From GCA-2687025 sp964473525 (GTDB lineage Bacteria > Poribacteria > WGA-4E > GCA-2687025): a DNA stretch of 64,000 nucleotides. The first letter of the stretch is position 1, and every line of letters starts with the position of its first letter. Location: NCBI GenBank assembly GCA_964473525.1, contig CAYYPK010000010.1, positions 62,001 to 126,000 of the forward strand, read 5' to 3'. This document shows, one piece after another, positions 1 through 8,958 of the stretch. Made by a program: the position numbers and the translations under genes. The notes under the pieces are model-generated. The model was not told the DNA's origin and did not search any database. It saw only the letters and a list, made by a program, of their open reading frames with translations.

Positions 1-1
1 G

Positions 2-331
2 ATCGCGAACATCCAGTCCGCCTGCTGCTTGTCGGGGTGGGGCCGCGTGAAGTTCGAGGTGTTCGGCCGCGACCTCGTCGCCGACATCACCCAGGGGCGC
101 GCCATCTTCACGACCGGGCCGGATCAGACTGAAGAGATCAAGAGCTCGGAGAACCCATACCAGGTCGAGGACCGCATCTTCATCGACGCCGTGAAGTCGG
201 GCGACGGGTCGCAGATCCGCGCGCCGTACGCCGACGCCGTCGAGACGCAGAAGATGATGATCGCCGCGACCCGTTCCATGGACTCGGGCAAGATGGTGTT
301 CATCCAGAACGACCAGCTGGTTGTCGCGTAG
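2..331 (+). CDS. Gfo/Idh/MocA family oxidoreductase, C-terminal fragment (5' end outside window)
   Basis: The reading frame is open from base 2 to the TAG at 331 and gives about 109 residues with no start, so the gene begins upstream of the window. The end resembles the C-terminal alpha/beta domain of NAD(P)-dependent Gfo/Idh/MocA sugar oxidoreductases: a beta strand reading WGRVKFEVFGRD, then EDRIFIDAVKSGD, then a final helix (ADAVETQKMMIAATRSMDSG) that ends many family members. The N-terminal Rossmann half and the EKP motif cannot be seen, so the substrate cannot be inferred. Two other members of the family lie in this window (4641-5698 and 23776-24945). Confidence 0.75.
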   Translation: MANIQSACCLSGWGRVKFEVFGRDLVADITQGRAIFTTGPDQTEEIKSSENPYQVEDRIFIDAVKSGDGSQIRAPYADAVETQKMMIAATRSMDSGKMVFIQNDQLVVA

Positions 332-355
332 TCGAAGAGACACACGGAGTGTGAA

Positions 356-1132
356 GTGCGCCTAGGAACATACAACGTACTCGGTCTAACGGGGTATCCC
401 GCCGCCGCGGCCAAAGCCGACTTACACGGAGCTACCTCGAGGGCCACCGCGGCGCACTTTACATCCGTTTTCCGGTCGCTGAACTGCGATGTGCTCGCCC
501 TTCAGGAGGGGGTTGGCGCGCCGCAGATGCAGCGCATCGCACGGGAACTGGGCAAGGGCCTGGTGACCATGCCTTCGCCGCAGCACTGGCCCGGTCATGT
601 GCTGACCCGCTACCCGATCATCGAGTCACGCACGTACAGCCACATGGCCCCCGGCGCGCCACTTGAGCCGTTCAGCCGGTGCGCTGGGGAGACGCTCCTG
701 CTGCTCCCCAACGCCGAGTCGCTGTGTCTCGTGGTCGTACATCTGCACCCTAGCGACCAGCATATGCGGGACCAGGAGGCGGCGCTGCTGCACGAGAAGC
801 TGCCGGAGTTGCTGACGCTGGCGACTCACATGGCGGTGGTCGGTGACTTCAACTGCCAAACCGACGAGCGGCTGCACGAAGTGCTGCACATGGCGGACTT
901 CGTGAATGCGATGGAGCACGCGGGCGGGGGCATTCACGCCACAATGGACACGGACGGAATCGAGCCGCACTTCATCGACCACATCTACCTGTCCGCATCG
1001 CTCATCCCGTACATCGGGCGCGCCCGCGTAGTGCGAGACGAGGGCTTCCGCCACGACGCGCCGATGCCCAAAGGCAAGTGGGTCCACTCCGATCACCTCC
1101 CGGTGGTCGTGGATCTGCATCTGCCAGAGTAG
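356..1132 (+). CDS. endonuclease/exonuclease/phosphatase (EEP) family hydrolase
   Basis: This 258-residue protein starts at GTG 356, 24 bases after the partial oxidoreductase. It shows the EEP fold landmarks in order: TYNVLG at the N-terminus, the metal-binding Glu51 in LALQEG, VVGDFNCQ in the middle, FIDHIYL, and the C-terminal HSDHLPVVV holding the catalytic Asp-His. These metal-dependent hydrolases cleave phosphodiester or phosphomonoester bonds in nucleic acids, sphingomyelin or inositol phosphates. Sequence alone does not tell which. There is no signal peptide, so it is probably cytoplasmic. It converges on the dehydratase gene ending at 1145 with only 12 bases between them. Confidence 0.8.
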   Translation: MRLGTYNVLGLTGYPAAAAKADLHGATSRATAAHFTSVFRSLNCDVLALQEGVGAPQMQRIARELGKGLVTMPSPQHWPGHVLTRYPIIESRTYSHMAPGAPLEPFSRCAGETLLLLPNAESLCLVVVHLHPSDQHMRDQEAALLHEKLPELLTLATHMAVVGDFNCQTDERLHEVLHMADFVNAMEHAGGGIHATMDTDGIEPHFIDHIYLSASLIPYIGRARVVRDEGFRHDAPMPKGKWVHSDHLPVVVDLHLPE

Positions 1133-1144
1133 ACGTGGGCGCTG

Positions 1145-2254
1145 CTAGTAGTCGGCGACCGAGCCGTCGACGTGCCGGTTGTCAGGCCACGGGAACGACC
1201 TGTCCGCCTCCTCGGATATGCGCAACAGCACGGTCTCGTCCACTTCGACACCCAAGCCAGGGCCCTCTGGCAGAGAGACGTGCCCGTCGTCGTCCATCGA
1301 CCACGTCTTACGCACCAGGCCTTCCGGCGTGCGCCGGTCGTAACCCTCGTGGATGAGGAAGAACGGGACGGCCGCGCTCACGTGTAGGCTTGCGGCCATG
1401 CCCAGGTACGTCATGGTGCAGTGCGGGGCGAGCGGCACGTAGTGCGCCTCGGCGATTGCCGCGACCTTCTTCATCTGGCTGACTCCGCCTCCGTGGCCGC
1501 AATCCGGCTGTAGGATGTCGATGACCTGCGCCTCGAGGATCTCACGCGCCTCCCATATCGTGCGGTCACGCTCGCCGGTCGCGAGTGGGACGCGAACCGC
1601 GTCGCGCACCTTGCGCATGGCGTCGATGTTGCCGGGCACCCACGCCTCCTCCAGGAACAGCAGGTCGGACGGCTCCAGCGTGGCCCCGAACTGCTGGACC
1701 AAGGGCAAGGGGATCTGGCTGTGGGCGTCGAACATAACCGCGCCATCCGGCCCGACCTTGTCCCGCGCGTCGGTGACCCGTTGCACGAGCGCGGCGACCT
1801 GATCGGGGGTACCGGCGAACGGCTGCGGCCCTCCCGGGCCGACCTTGATCGCCTTAGGGCTCGGGTACATCCAGATGCGGTCTCGGCATGGGCCGCCGAG
1901 GAGCCGGTACACAGGCACGCCGTGCAGCTTCCCGGCGATGTCCCAGAGAGCCATGTCGATCGCGGAGATGACGTGCACCATGAAGCCGCCGCCACGCAGG
2001 TTCCTGTGCGCGCGGAACATGCGCTGCCACAGGTGCTCCACGCGCGTCGGGTTCTCACCCACGACTAGCTCGCCAAGCGACTCAGCGAGACGGCAGGCGA
2101 CGACATCGTCCACGTTGTTGATGTCGCCCCACCCGGCGATGTCGCGGTTCGTCTCGATCTTGACGAACGCGCGGCCGCCCCACGGGATCGCGCGCACCGC
2201 CGTAACGCGCACGCCGGATGCGCGGTCCTCGACGTGGCGAGACTCGCTCGACAT
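1145..2254 (-). CDS. mandelate racemase/muconate lactonizing enzyme family protein (probable sugar-acid dehydratase)
   Basis: This enolase-superfamily protein has about 369 residues. The three metal ligands sit on successive barrel strands: Asp176 in VMFDAHSQ, Glu202 in FLEEAW and Glu228 in TGERD. His178 directly after the first ligand and His278 in LAPHCT are placed as in galactonate/mannonate-type acid-sugar dehydratases, so a dehydratase role is likelier than racemase. An in-frame ORF extends upstream to 2374, but an AAGGAGG at 2263-2269 lies 8 bases before ATG 2254 and only 2 before ATG 2260, so 2254 is chosen. The gene directly upstream encodes a LivK-like binding protein. The exact substrate is unknown. 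Confidence 0.85.
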   Translation of the reverse strand: MSSESRHVEDRASGVRVTAVRAIPWGGRAFVKIETNRDIAGWGDINNVDDVVACRLAESLGELVVGENPTRVEHLWQRMFRAHRNLRGGGFMVHVISAIDMALWDIAGKLHGVPVYRLLGGPCRDRIWMYPSPKAIKVGPGGPQPFAGTPDQVAALVQRVTDARDKVGPDGAVMFDAHSQIPLPLVQQFGATLEPSDLLFLEEAWVPGNIDAMRKVRDAVRVPLATGERDRTIWEAREILEAQVIDILQPDCGHGGGVSQMKKVAAIAEAHYVPLAPHCTMTYLGMAASLHVSAAVPFFLIHEGYDRRTPEGLVRKTWSMDDDGHVSLPEGPGLGVEVDETVLLRISEEADRSFPWPDNRHVDGSVADY

Positions 2255-2262
2255 GTCCATGA

Positions 2263-2269
2263 CCTCCTT
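2263..2269 (-). promoter_or_regulatory. strong Shine-Dalgarno that fixes the dehydratase start
   Basis: Read on the minus strand this is AAGGAGG, a full match to the anti-Shine-Dalgarno sequence. It sits 8 bases before ATG 2254, the usual distance, and too close to ATG 2260. It therefore selects 2254 over the longer in-frame extension to 2374. Confidence 0.7.
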
Positions 2270-2291
2270 AGTCCATGCCGCGCTGCGCGGC

Positions 2292-3479
2292 CTAGTTGCC
2301 GCCGAGTTGTTGCTCGGCCGGCGCGAACTCAGCGTCCCGGACCACCGCGACGGACGCCGGCTTCGGGCAGTCACCGTGTTCGTCGAAGTACGTCGCGCCC
2401 GTCACGCCCACGTAGGCGGTCTCGGGCGAGTTGGCGGCGGCCAGACCGTCGCGGATCGCCGACCGTTCCGGCCCTACCCGGCCGATGACGTCGAAGAGCT
2501 GGTTCGCGGCGTCGTACGTCAGCGCCGCCCACGTGTCGGGCTCGCGTCCTGCGAACTTCTCCATGAACGCCGTACGGAAGGAACGCGCGCGCGGGTCGTC
2601 CGTGCCGGCGTGCACGATGAACGGCGTGGTCAGCAGCAGCCCCTCGACCGCCTCGCCGCCGATGTCGATGAGCGCCGGCGAGAACAGCCCATCGCCGCCG
2701 ATGAACTGCGTCTGTATCCCCTTTTCGCGCGACTGCTTCACGATGGACGCCGCTTCGTTGTACAGCCCGGCGATAAGGATGGCGTCTGGGTCGCGCGAGT
2801 CGAACTTGTCGATTGCTGGCGAGAAGTCGAGGGTGGCCTCACGTTGGTAAGCTTCCTCGCCGAGGATCTCGATACCGATCTTCTGCGCCTCGGCGGCGAA
2901 GGCGTTCTTGAGGCCAGAACCGTAGTCATCGTTGTCGTAGTAGATCGCGGCGGTGTTGGCGCCGAGCACGTCTTTCATGTAGTGCGCAAGCGAGTGCCCC
3001 TGATAGCCGTCGTGGTACAGGTTGCGGAACGTCCAATCGGACCCCCGGCACACGTCCACGTTCGTCGACCCTGGCGAGAACTCGACGACCCCCGCCTGCT
3101 TGTATATGGGCTTCCCGGCCGCGGAGCAGATGGAGTTGAAGTGCCCGATGACCGCTGAAACCATGGGATCGGTGGCGAACTTGGTGGCGATGGTGCTCGC
3201 CTGATCGTCCTTGCCCTGGTCGTCGCCAAGCACGAGCTCTACGGGCGTGCCCGCGATGCCGCCCCGTTCGTTGATCTGGTCGCGCGCGAGTTCGGCGCCC
3301 ATGCGAATCTGCTCGCCGAACGCCGCCGCGCTGCCCGTAAACGGCCCCGCGACCGCTATCCTGACGACATCGGTCGGCCGCGCGTCGCCTTGAGCCAGCG
3401 CGCCGCCCGCAACGCCTAAGATACTTAGGGCGACCGTGCATAGCGTCAGCAATCGGCCTGGCTGTCTCGTCATCCTCAT
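2292..3479 (-). CDS. ABC transporter periplasmic substrate-binding protein, branched-chain amino acid (LivK-like) family
   Basis: This 395-residue protein carries a clear Sec signal peptide (Arg residues, a hydrophobic stretch, then AGGALAQG near residue 30). The mature protein opens with VVRIAVAGPFTGSAAAFGEQ, the standard first strand and ligand loop of type I periplasmic binding proteins (Peripla_BP_6). GGIAGTPVELVLGDDQ and VSAVIGHFNS are also family hallmarks. Start ATG 3479 is preceded by GGAG at 6 bases. Family members capture amino acids, amides or urea and deliver them to LivHMGF permeases. No permease or ATPase gene lies nearby, so it is an orphan receptor. The ligand cannot be read from sequence. 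Confidence 0.88.
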   Translation of the reverse strand: MRMTRQPGRLLTLCTVALSILGVAGGALAQGDARPTDVVRIAVAGPFTGSAAAFGEQIRMGAELARDQINERGGIAGTPVELVLGDDQGKDDQASTIATKFATDPMVSAVIGHFNSICSAAGKPIYKQAGVVEFSPGSTNVDVCRGSDWTFRNLYHDGYQGHSLAHYMKDVLGANTAAIYYDNDDYGSGLKNAFAAEAQKIGIEILGEEAYQREATLDFSPAIDKFDSRDPDAILIAGLYNEAASIVKQSREKGIQTQFIGGDGLFSPALIDIGGEAVEGLLLTTPFIVHAGTDDPRARSFRTAFMEKFAGREPDTWAALTYDAANQLFDVIGRVGPERSAIRDGLAAANSPETAYVGVTGATYFDEHGDCPKPASVAVVRDAEFAPAEQQLGGN

Positions 3480-3510
3480 CGGTTGCTCCGTGTAGGTGTG
3501 TCGGTCGTGG

Positions 3511-4539
3511 TCAGACCCAGGTCTTGGGCAGATAGAATTCCCTGTAGCAGGCGAGCGCGAAGCGATCGGTCATGCCGGCGACGTAGTCGCATGCCGCGCG
3601 TGTCAGGCCGTCGTCGTCAGCGATGCGACGGTAGAACGCCGGGAGGCCGTCCGGGGCCGCCTGGTAGTGCGCTACAAGCGTGTGTAGCACGCCCTTGGCC
3701 TTGCGCACCTCCGTGGAGATCAACGGCGAGGGGTAGACCTCGGCATACATGTGGTCCTTGAGGGTCTGGGTCGCCTGCTCCACGGCGTCACTCATGGCGA
3801 CCTCGCCCACGGCGTCGGTGGCCTCGATGACGTCACGGACCATGACTCCGATGCGCTCCGCGCGGCGGGAGCCGAGAACGCTCATCGCGTCGCGCGGCAG
3901 ACTGTCAACGTCGAGGATGCCGCTTCGGGCGGCGTCGTCGATGTCGTGGTTCAGGTAGGCGATCGCGTCCGCCACGCGGACCACGCCAGCCTCGAGGCCC
4001 TGTCGCGGCGGGGCGTGTTCGAAGATGGCGCCCGTGCCTTTCGAGTGCGCGCCTATGCCCGCGCGCGTCTCGCGCGTCAGGTTCAACCCGGCGCCGTCCT
4101 TCTCCAGGAAATCCACGACCCGCAGCGACTGTTCTTGGTGTCTGAACCCGCCATTGAGGATCTTGTCGAGAACGTCCTCGCCAGCGTGTCCGAACGGCGT
4201 GTGCCCGAGGTCGTGGCCCAGAGCCACGGCCTCGCACAGATCCTCGTTGAGCCGCAGCGCGCGGCAGATCGTCCGTGCGATCTGAGCCACCTCGAGCGTG
4301 TGCGTGAGGCGCGTGCGGTAGTGGTCGCCCGTGGGATCCAGGAAGACCTGGGTCTTCCCTTTCAGTCGACGGAACGACTTCGAGTGCAGAATGCGGTCTC
4401 GGTCTCGTTGGAAGTCGGTTCTTACAGGACACGGGGTGACCAGATGCCGCCGGCCCCTGGTGTCGCCGCTGAGGGTGGCCAGAGGGCTCAGATGCTCCCG
4501 CTCGAACGCCTCCGCACGCGTCTTTAGCGTCTCCGACAT
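3511..4539 (-). CDS. dgt: dGTP triphosphohydrolase-like HD-domain protein
   Basis: This 342-residue HD-superfamily protein corresponds to deoxyguanosinetriphosphate triphosphohydrolase-like enzymes, which split dNTPs into deoxynucleoside and tripolyphosphate. Family signatures are visible: RDRDRILHSKSFRRLKGKTQVF near residues 46-66, TRLTHTLEV with His80, and ALGHDLGHTPFGHAGED with the HD pair at 109-110. The frame is open to 4755, but that extension runs into the oxidoreductase ending at 4641 and looks non-coding (Arg-rich), so ATG 4539 (MSETLKTR) is taken. Length fits the shorter dGTPase-like group rather than E. coli Dgt (about 505 residues). Intracellular nucleotide-pool control is the likely role. 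Confidence 0.88.
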   Translation of the reverse strand: MSETLKTRAEAFEREHLSPLATLSGDTRGRRHLVTPCPVRTDFQRDRDRILHSKSFRRLKGKTQVFLDPTGDHYRTRLTHTLEVAQIARTICRALRLNEDLCEAVALGHDLGHTPFGHAGEDVLDKILNGGFRHQEQSLRVVDFLEKDGAGLNLTRETRAGIGAHSKGTGAIFEHAPPRQGLEAGVVRVADAIAYLNHDIDDAARSGILDVDSLPRDAMSVLGSRRAERIGVMVRDVIEATDAVGEVAMSDAVEQATQTLKDHMYAEVYPSPLISTEVRKAKGVLHTLVAHYQAAPDGLPAFYRRIADDDGLTRAACDYVAGMTDRFALACYREFYLPKTWV

Positions 4540-4640
4540 CTGCCGCACCCAGAGTGACTCGTCCCCATCCCGTCCGCCAACAGGGTCACGATGCCACCCC
4601 CGACGCCGCTCGACAAGGGCGACGGACACCCGCCCAGGGT

Positions 4641-5698
4641 CTACCCGAACAGGCCTGACCGGAATTCGGCGACGTCCACGCGCGTCTCGGCGCGAGCTGC
4701 CACGTTGCACGCCTCCATCAGCACCCATGTGTTGACGCTGCTGGTCTCCATCCACTCCCGGCCCTCGCCGGTGCTGATCGCTTTCGCGAAGGCGTCGAAC
4801 TGGATGCGGTCGTCCTCGATGAGGCCCGAGTGCAAGTCTTGCAGGTCGAGAGACTCAGCCAGCTCCCCCGAACGGTGTAGCTCGAGGTNNNNNNNNNNCC
4901 ATCCACTCCGTGGAACGACCACGAGCCGCTCCACCCTACGTGCGTCCCGTGCGCGGCGCGGGTGCCGGTGTAGCTGAACGGCGCGCCGTTGTCGTACTCC
5001 ATGAGCGCCTGGCCGCCTGCGGTGCCCCAGACGCCAGTCTGCGCCAATGTCTCGTCGGTGCGCGTGTGCGTCCGCGCGGTCACGTACTTGGGCAACCCCT
5101 TCGCGGCGACGAGTTGGTCCAGCTGGTGGCTTGTGCCGGCGTGGAAGAACAGACCCTCGACGAAGGCGTCGGGCTGCATGGAGTTCGGGCCGGTCCACAG
5201 GTTCTGCCGTATCCAGAAGCGGCACTCGCCTCCGAGCATCTCACCGATCCCGCCCTCGTCACGAAGCCATTCGCGCATCTTCGCCGCAGCCGGGTTCCAA
5301 CGCTTGTTCTGCCCTTGCACGAGCATGCAATCCGAGGCCGCGCGGTGCGCTGCGATGACCTGCCGCAGCTCGTCTTGGCTGGTGACGACGGGCTTCACGC
5401 ACAACGTGTGGAGCCCCAACCCCAGGCTTTCGGTGATGAGGCTGGCGTGCGCTGTCGTCGACGCGTAGATGAGGCACGCTTCCGCCTCGTGCGCCTCGCG
5501 CGCCTCGGAGATGGATCCATAGATGCGATCGGCGAGGCCCTCTGGCACGTCGCCGCCGAGGGAAGCAACGCTCTGCCGCGCGCCGTCCTCGTCCAGATCG
5601 ACGACGGCGACCGCGTCGAGGTCGTTGGCGTTGATGAGGGCCTGTAGACGCCCGTGTCCGAAGTGCATGGCGCCTACGTGAATCGTCGGGATACCCAT
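4641..5698 (-). CDS. Gfo/Idh/MocA family oxidoreductase, interrupted by an assembly gap
   Basis: ATG 5698 is preceded by GGAGAG at a normal distance and opens a Rossmann-like N-terminus (TIHVGAMHFGHGRLQALINAND) followed by LHTLCVKPVVTS, where the family's EKP motif reads VKP. The frame runs into ten N at 4889-4898. On the other side a different frame gives a fitting C-terminus (LHSGLIEDDRIQFDAFAKAISTGEGREWMETS) down to the stop at 4641. The frame change is explained by the unknown length of the gap, so one intact gene is more likely than a broken one. The substrate is unknown. The Val in place of Glu in the EKP position is worth noting, since Lys is the key residue. Confidence 0.8.
4889..4898. 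other. assembly gap (10 N) inside an oxidoreductase gene
   Basis: A run of ten N, a conventional placeholder for a gap of unknown length, splits the Gfo/Idh/MocA gene. The coding frames on the two sides differ, so the real missing length is not 10 modulo 3. Confidence 0.99.
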
Positions 5699-5717
5699 CG
5701 AGCGTCTCTCCGGTTGC

Positions 5718-7352
5718 TCAGTCCGTGGCGTCGGCGCGTCGTATGGTGATCGTCGCGCCCTCGCGCGCCTCTCGGTGGCTCGTCGTAGCTCCGTCGGGCC
5801 AGTCTACACGCAAACTCGCCGTCGCCGCTTCACCCAGTCCGAAGAGCGGACGCGTGTCGCTGTGGGAAGCGTAGCTGCCGCCGGTGTGCCCCTCGTGCAG
5901 TCTCGTGACGCCATCGGCCGTAGTCGCCCACACTCGCGCGCCCACGGCCGCCGCTGGCGGCTCCAACACGACGCGTAGCCACGACCGTTCCGACCCGCCG
6001 TCGTTGCGCAGGAGCGACGCGCGCCCTCCCACGTTGTTGACGACGACGTCCATGTCACCGTCGTTGTCGTAGTCGCCAACGGCGGCGCCGCGACTCACGC
6101 GCGGGTCAGCGATCCCGGCTCCACTCGCGGCGCCCATCTCCTGGTACGTGCCGTCGCCGAGGTTGCGGTAGAGGAGTTTGCGCTGCGCGTACGTCCCGAT
6201 GTCGTCGAACTTCTCGATGTTGTCGTGAATGTGTCCGTTGGCGACGAAGATGTCGCGCAGCCCGTCGTTGTCGAAGTCAACCAGCGCGCACCCCCAGGCA
6301 AGCATGGATAGGCTGACGGCGCCCGTCTCCGACGGGTACGACACGTCGGTGAAGAAGCCGCCACCGTCGTTCTGGTAGAGCGTGTTGACCTGGTCCTGGA
6401 AGTTCGTGATGAAGAGGTCGAGTCGGCCGTCGTTGTCCATGTCGGCGATGTCGACGCCCATGCCATTGCCCATGGTCCCGTCCTCGCTCAGCGCCATGCC
6501 AGCAAGGAACGCGACCTCCTCGAACGTGCCATCGCCCCGGTTCTGGTAGAGGAAGTCCTGCGACATGTCGTTGGCGATGAACACGTCGGAGTCGCCGTCA
6601 TCGTCGTAGTCGGCGCACATGACAGCGAGTCCTCGCCCCGCCGCTGTGAACCCCGACGCAACCGACACGTCCGTGAACGTCCCGTCGCCGTTGTTGCGGT
6701 AGAGGGCGTCGGTTTGCGAGTCGAACGTCTCCGGGCCACAGAAGACGCGCATGCCCTGGGTCTCGCAGCCGTCGCGCGTCTCGACGTAGTCCGCGTAAGT
6801 CACGACGCAGAGGTCCAGGTCGCCATCGCCGTCGGCGTCGAGGAACGCGGCCGAGGAGCTCCACCGGGCCTCGGGGGTCATCGCGTCGGGCGTCACGTCC
6901 ACGAACGTCCCGCCCACGTTGCGGTAGAGCGTGTCCTCGCCGAAGTTGCAGACGTACAGATCCTCCCACCCGTCGCCGTCGTAGTCGCCCGCGCAGGCGC
7001 CGATGCCGAAGTCGCGGCCGCCGACGCCCGCGTCGTCGGTCGCGTCCTCGAAGGTTCCATCGCCTCGGTTGCGGTAGAGCCGGTTGGGAGCTCCCGCGCC
7101 GTGGAAGTCGCCGCCGTTCACCAGGTAGAGGTCAAGGAAGCCGTCTCTGTCGTAGTCGAAGAAGACGCAACCACCCCCGACGGACTCGGGGAAGAGCCGC
7201 TCGCCCTTGGCTCCGCTGTCGTGGACAAAGTCGACGCCTGCATCGGCAGCTACGTCCGTGAATGTGGGCCACGCCTCCGCCCGGGGGCTCGTGGCGAAGA
7301 ACGCGAGGGCAAGCGACAGCGCGAGCGGAGCGGCCGTGGCGGGTACCCTCAC
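5718..7352 (-). CDS. CRTAC1-like exported protein: FG-GAP/VCBS repeats plus ASPIC/UnbV C-terminal domain
   Basis: This 544-residue protein has a signal peptide (cleavage near ATSPRAEA, residue 27). Seven or so repeats each contain a calcium-binding loop of the type DYDRDGFLDLYLVN, DYDGDGWEDLYVCN, DADGDGDLDLCVVT and DYDNDGDMDVVVNN, as in integrin-like beta-propellers. The last 85 residues match the ASPIC/UnbV domain (WLRVVLEP, GARVWATTADG, LRVDWPDG). Such proteins are common and secreted in Planctomycetes-like and other marine bacteria, with function mostly unproven (extracellular binding or adhesion). Start GTG 7352 overlaps the stop of the upstream TPR gene by 4 bases, so the two are translationally coupled. 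Confidence 0.88.
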   Translation of the reverse strand: MRVPATAAPLALSLALAFFATSPRAEAWPTFTDVAADAGVDFVHDSGAKGERLFPESVGGGCVFFDYDRDGFLDLYLVNGGDFHGAGAPNRLYRNRGDGTFEDATDDAGVGGRDFGIGACAGDYDGDGWEDLYVCNFGEDTLYRNVGGTFVDVTPDAMTPEARWSSSAAFLDADGDGDLDLCVVTYADYVETRDGCETQGMRVFCGPETFDSQTDALYRNNGDGTFTDVSVASGFTAAGRGLAVMCADYDDDGDSDVFIANDMSQDFLYQNRGDGTFEEVAFLAGMALSEDGTMGNGMGVDIADMDNDGRLDLFITNFQDQVNTLYQNDGGGFFTDVSYPSETGAVSLSMLAWGCALVDFDNDGLRDIFVANGHIHDNIEKFDDIGTYAQRKLLYRNLGDGTYQEMGAASGAGIADPRVSRGAAVGDYDNDGDMDVVVNNVGGRASLLRNDGGSERSWLRVVLEPPAAAVGARVWATTADGVTRLHEGHTGGSYASHSDTRPLFGLGEAATASLRVDWPDGATTSHREAREGATITIRRADATD

Positions 7353-8932
7353 GGCGCCTCTCCCGCTAGGATTTGCTGGCGCGCGGCCGCGACCCGAGCA
7401 AGCCGCGGGGCGGCCGCGTGGGCCTCCTCGATCTCACGCGTCGCTTCCTCCGCCATTCCCAGGGCGTGGTAGACCAGCGCGAGAGTGGTTCGATGCTGGG
7501 GCGATGGCGCCTTGCGGACGGCGTAACTCGCGTGTGTGCGCGCCTCCCCGAGGTCTCCGCCGGTCTCCAACAGCAGGCGTGCAAGCGACTCCCGTGGGAA
7601 GGGAGCCTCAGGCGTCAGCTGTACCGACCGCCGGAAGTCGGCTTCGGCGCCGGCCTCGTTGTGAAGCTCACGCCGCGCTGTCCCCCGCCACCAGTAGCCG
7701 GGAGCCCACTTGTCGTTCCGCGAGAGGCCCATCGTGAACGCCTCCTCGGCGCCGGCGAGGTCACCGAGCGCGCGGCGCGTTGAGGCGAGCTGGCGGTACG
7801 TCTCGGGGACATCCGGCGCGCGCGCGATGACGTTAAGCAGCCCGGCCTCCGACTCCTTGTGCCGTCCGAGGTGGTGCAATGCCACCGCCATGTGGAACGA
7901 TGCCTGGGTCGCCTGCGGCCTCGCGGCGAGCACGCGCTCGTATTCCGCTACGGCGAGAGCGCTCTCTCCGGTCTTCAGCAGGCAGTACGCGCGATCCGTG
8001 AGGGAGTCGACGTCGGTTGGGTCCGTCTCAACAGCCTTCGTGAGGTGCGCCAGACCGTCTACCCAGAGCCCCTGCGACATGAACTCGCGGCCCTCCGCGC
8101 GGTACAGCGCCGCTTTCGTTGCCCGGTAGCGGGCCAGCGCCGCTTCCGCCTCGACATCGTCGCCTAGCCGCCGGAGGATCTGCGCTCGCGCGTGGTGGAA
8201 GGTGGGCTCACCGGGGCGCATCTCACACGCGCGGGTATAGAACGCCGCCGCGGCGGGACGATCCCCTCGCCTCCCAGCTATCTGCCCGCGCGCGAACACA
8301 GCCCTCGCGTTGTCGTCGTTCGCGGCGAGGGCGGTCGAGAACGCGGCGTCCGCCGCGTCGAGGTCGTTCAGTTTGAGCAGAGCGACGCCCAGGTTGTGCG
8401 TCGCGATGGTCTGCCCAGGATCGACGCTCAGGGCGTCGCGGTAGTGGGCCGCCGCCTCGCGGTATCGTCCGGCTGTCGAGTCGATGAGGCCGAGTCCAAC
8501 GTGCCACTTGGCGCCGTCGGCGTCACGCGTGGCGTGCGACAGAGCTTCGACGTACCAGCGTTCCGCGTCGTCGAACCGCTTCGCCCCACGGTAGGAGTCC
8601 GCTAGCTCGCCCTCAATGACCGGGTCGCCCGGCAGAAGGCGCGCGGCAGCGAGGTACGCGGCCGCAGCCTCGTCGTGCTTGTCGAGGCGGGACGCCGACG
8701 CCGCAAGTCCGATCTGCGCGGGCGGGAGCTCTGGGTGCGCGCGAGCGAGAGCCACATAGAGCTCGAAGCTCGCAGCGTGGTCACCCGCGACGAAGAGGCG
8801 CTCGGCTTCCTGGAACCGACGCTGCGTGCTAGCCGGGTACGCGCTCGTATCCCACCGTGGAGCGGCGTGCGTCGAGAGGGCGACCAACGCGCACGCGATG
8901 ACCGTCGACGAGCGGCGCGCAAACACGGACAT
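7349..8932 (-). CDS. exported tetratricopeptide-repeat protein
   Basis: This 527-residue protein starts at ATG 8932 with GGGAGG about 8 bases upstream. A short signal peptide (IACALVALSTHA) precedes an almost continuous array of 34-residue TPR units (for example AATYLAAARLLPGDP, AAAHYRDALSVDPGQ, DAADAAFSTALAANDDNAR and AVAEYERVLAARPQA). TPR arrays bind other proteins. No catalytic domain is visible. The gene is fused by a 4-base ATGA-type overlap to the CRTAC1/ASPIC gene downstream, a pairing seen in several uncultured phyla, so the two products probably work together outside the cytoplasm. That joint role is inference. Confidence 0.85.
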   Translation of the reverse strand: MSVFARRSSTVIACALVALSTHAAPRWDTSAYPASTQRRFQEAERLFVAGDHAASFELYVALARAHPELPPAQIGLAASASRLDKHDEAAAAYLAAARLLPGDPVIEGELADSYRGAKRFDDAERWYVEALSHATRDADGAKWHVGLGLIDSTAGRYREAAAHYRDALSVDPGQTIATHNLGVALLKLNDLDAADAAFSTALAANDDNARAVFARGQIAGRRGDRPAAAAFYTRACEMRPGEPTFHHARAQILRRLGDDVEAEAALARYRATKAALYRAEGREFMSQGLWVDGLAHLTKAVETDPTDVDSLTDRAYCLLKTGESALAVAEYERVLAARPQATQASFHMAVALHHLGRHKESEAGLLNVIARAPDVPETYRQLASTRRALGDLAGAEEAFTMGLSRNDKWAPGYWWRGTARRELHNEAGAEADFRRSVQLTPEAPFPRESLARLLLETGGDLGEARTHASYAVRKAPSPQHRTTLALVYHALGMAEEATREIEEAHAAAPRLARVAAARQQILAGEAP

Positions 8933-8958
8933 GCCGGCGCCTCCCTTCGCGCGACGAC

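Noticed and set aside
4641..5698. Gfo/Idh gene as a real frameshifted pseudogene
   Set aside because: The change of frame coincides exactly with ten N of unknown true length, so the gap explains it.
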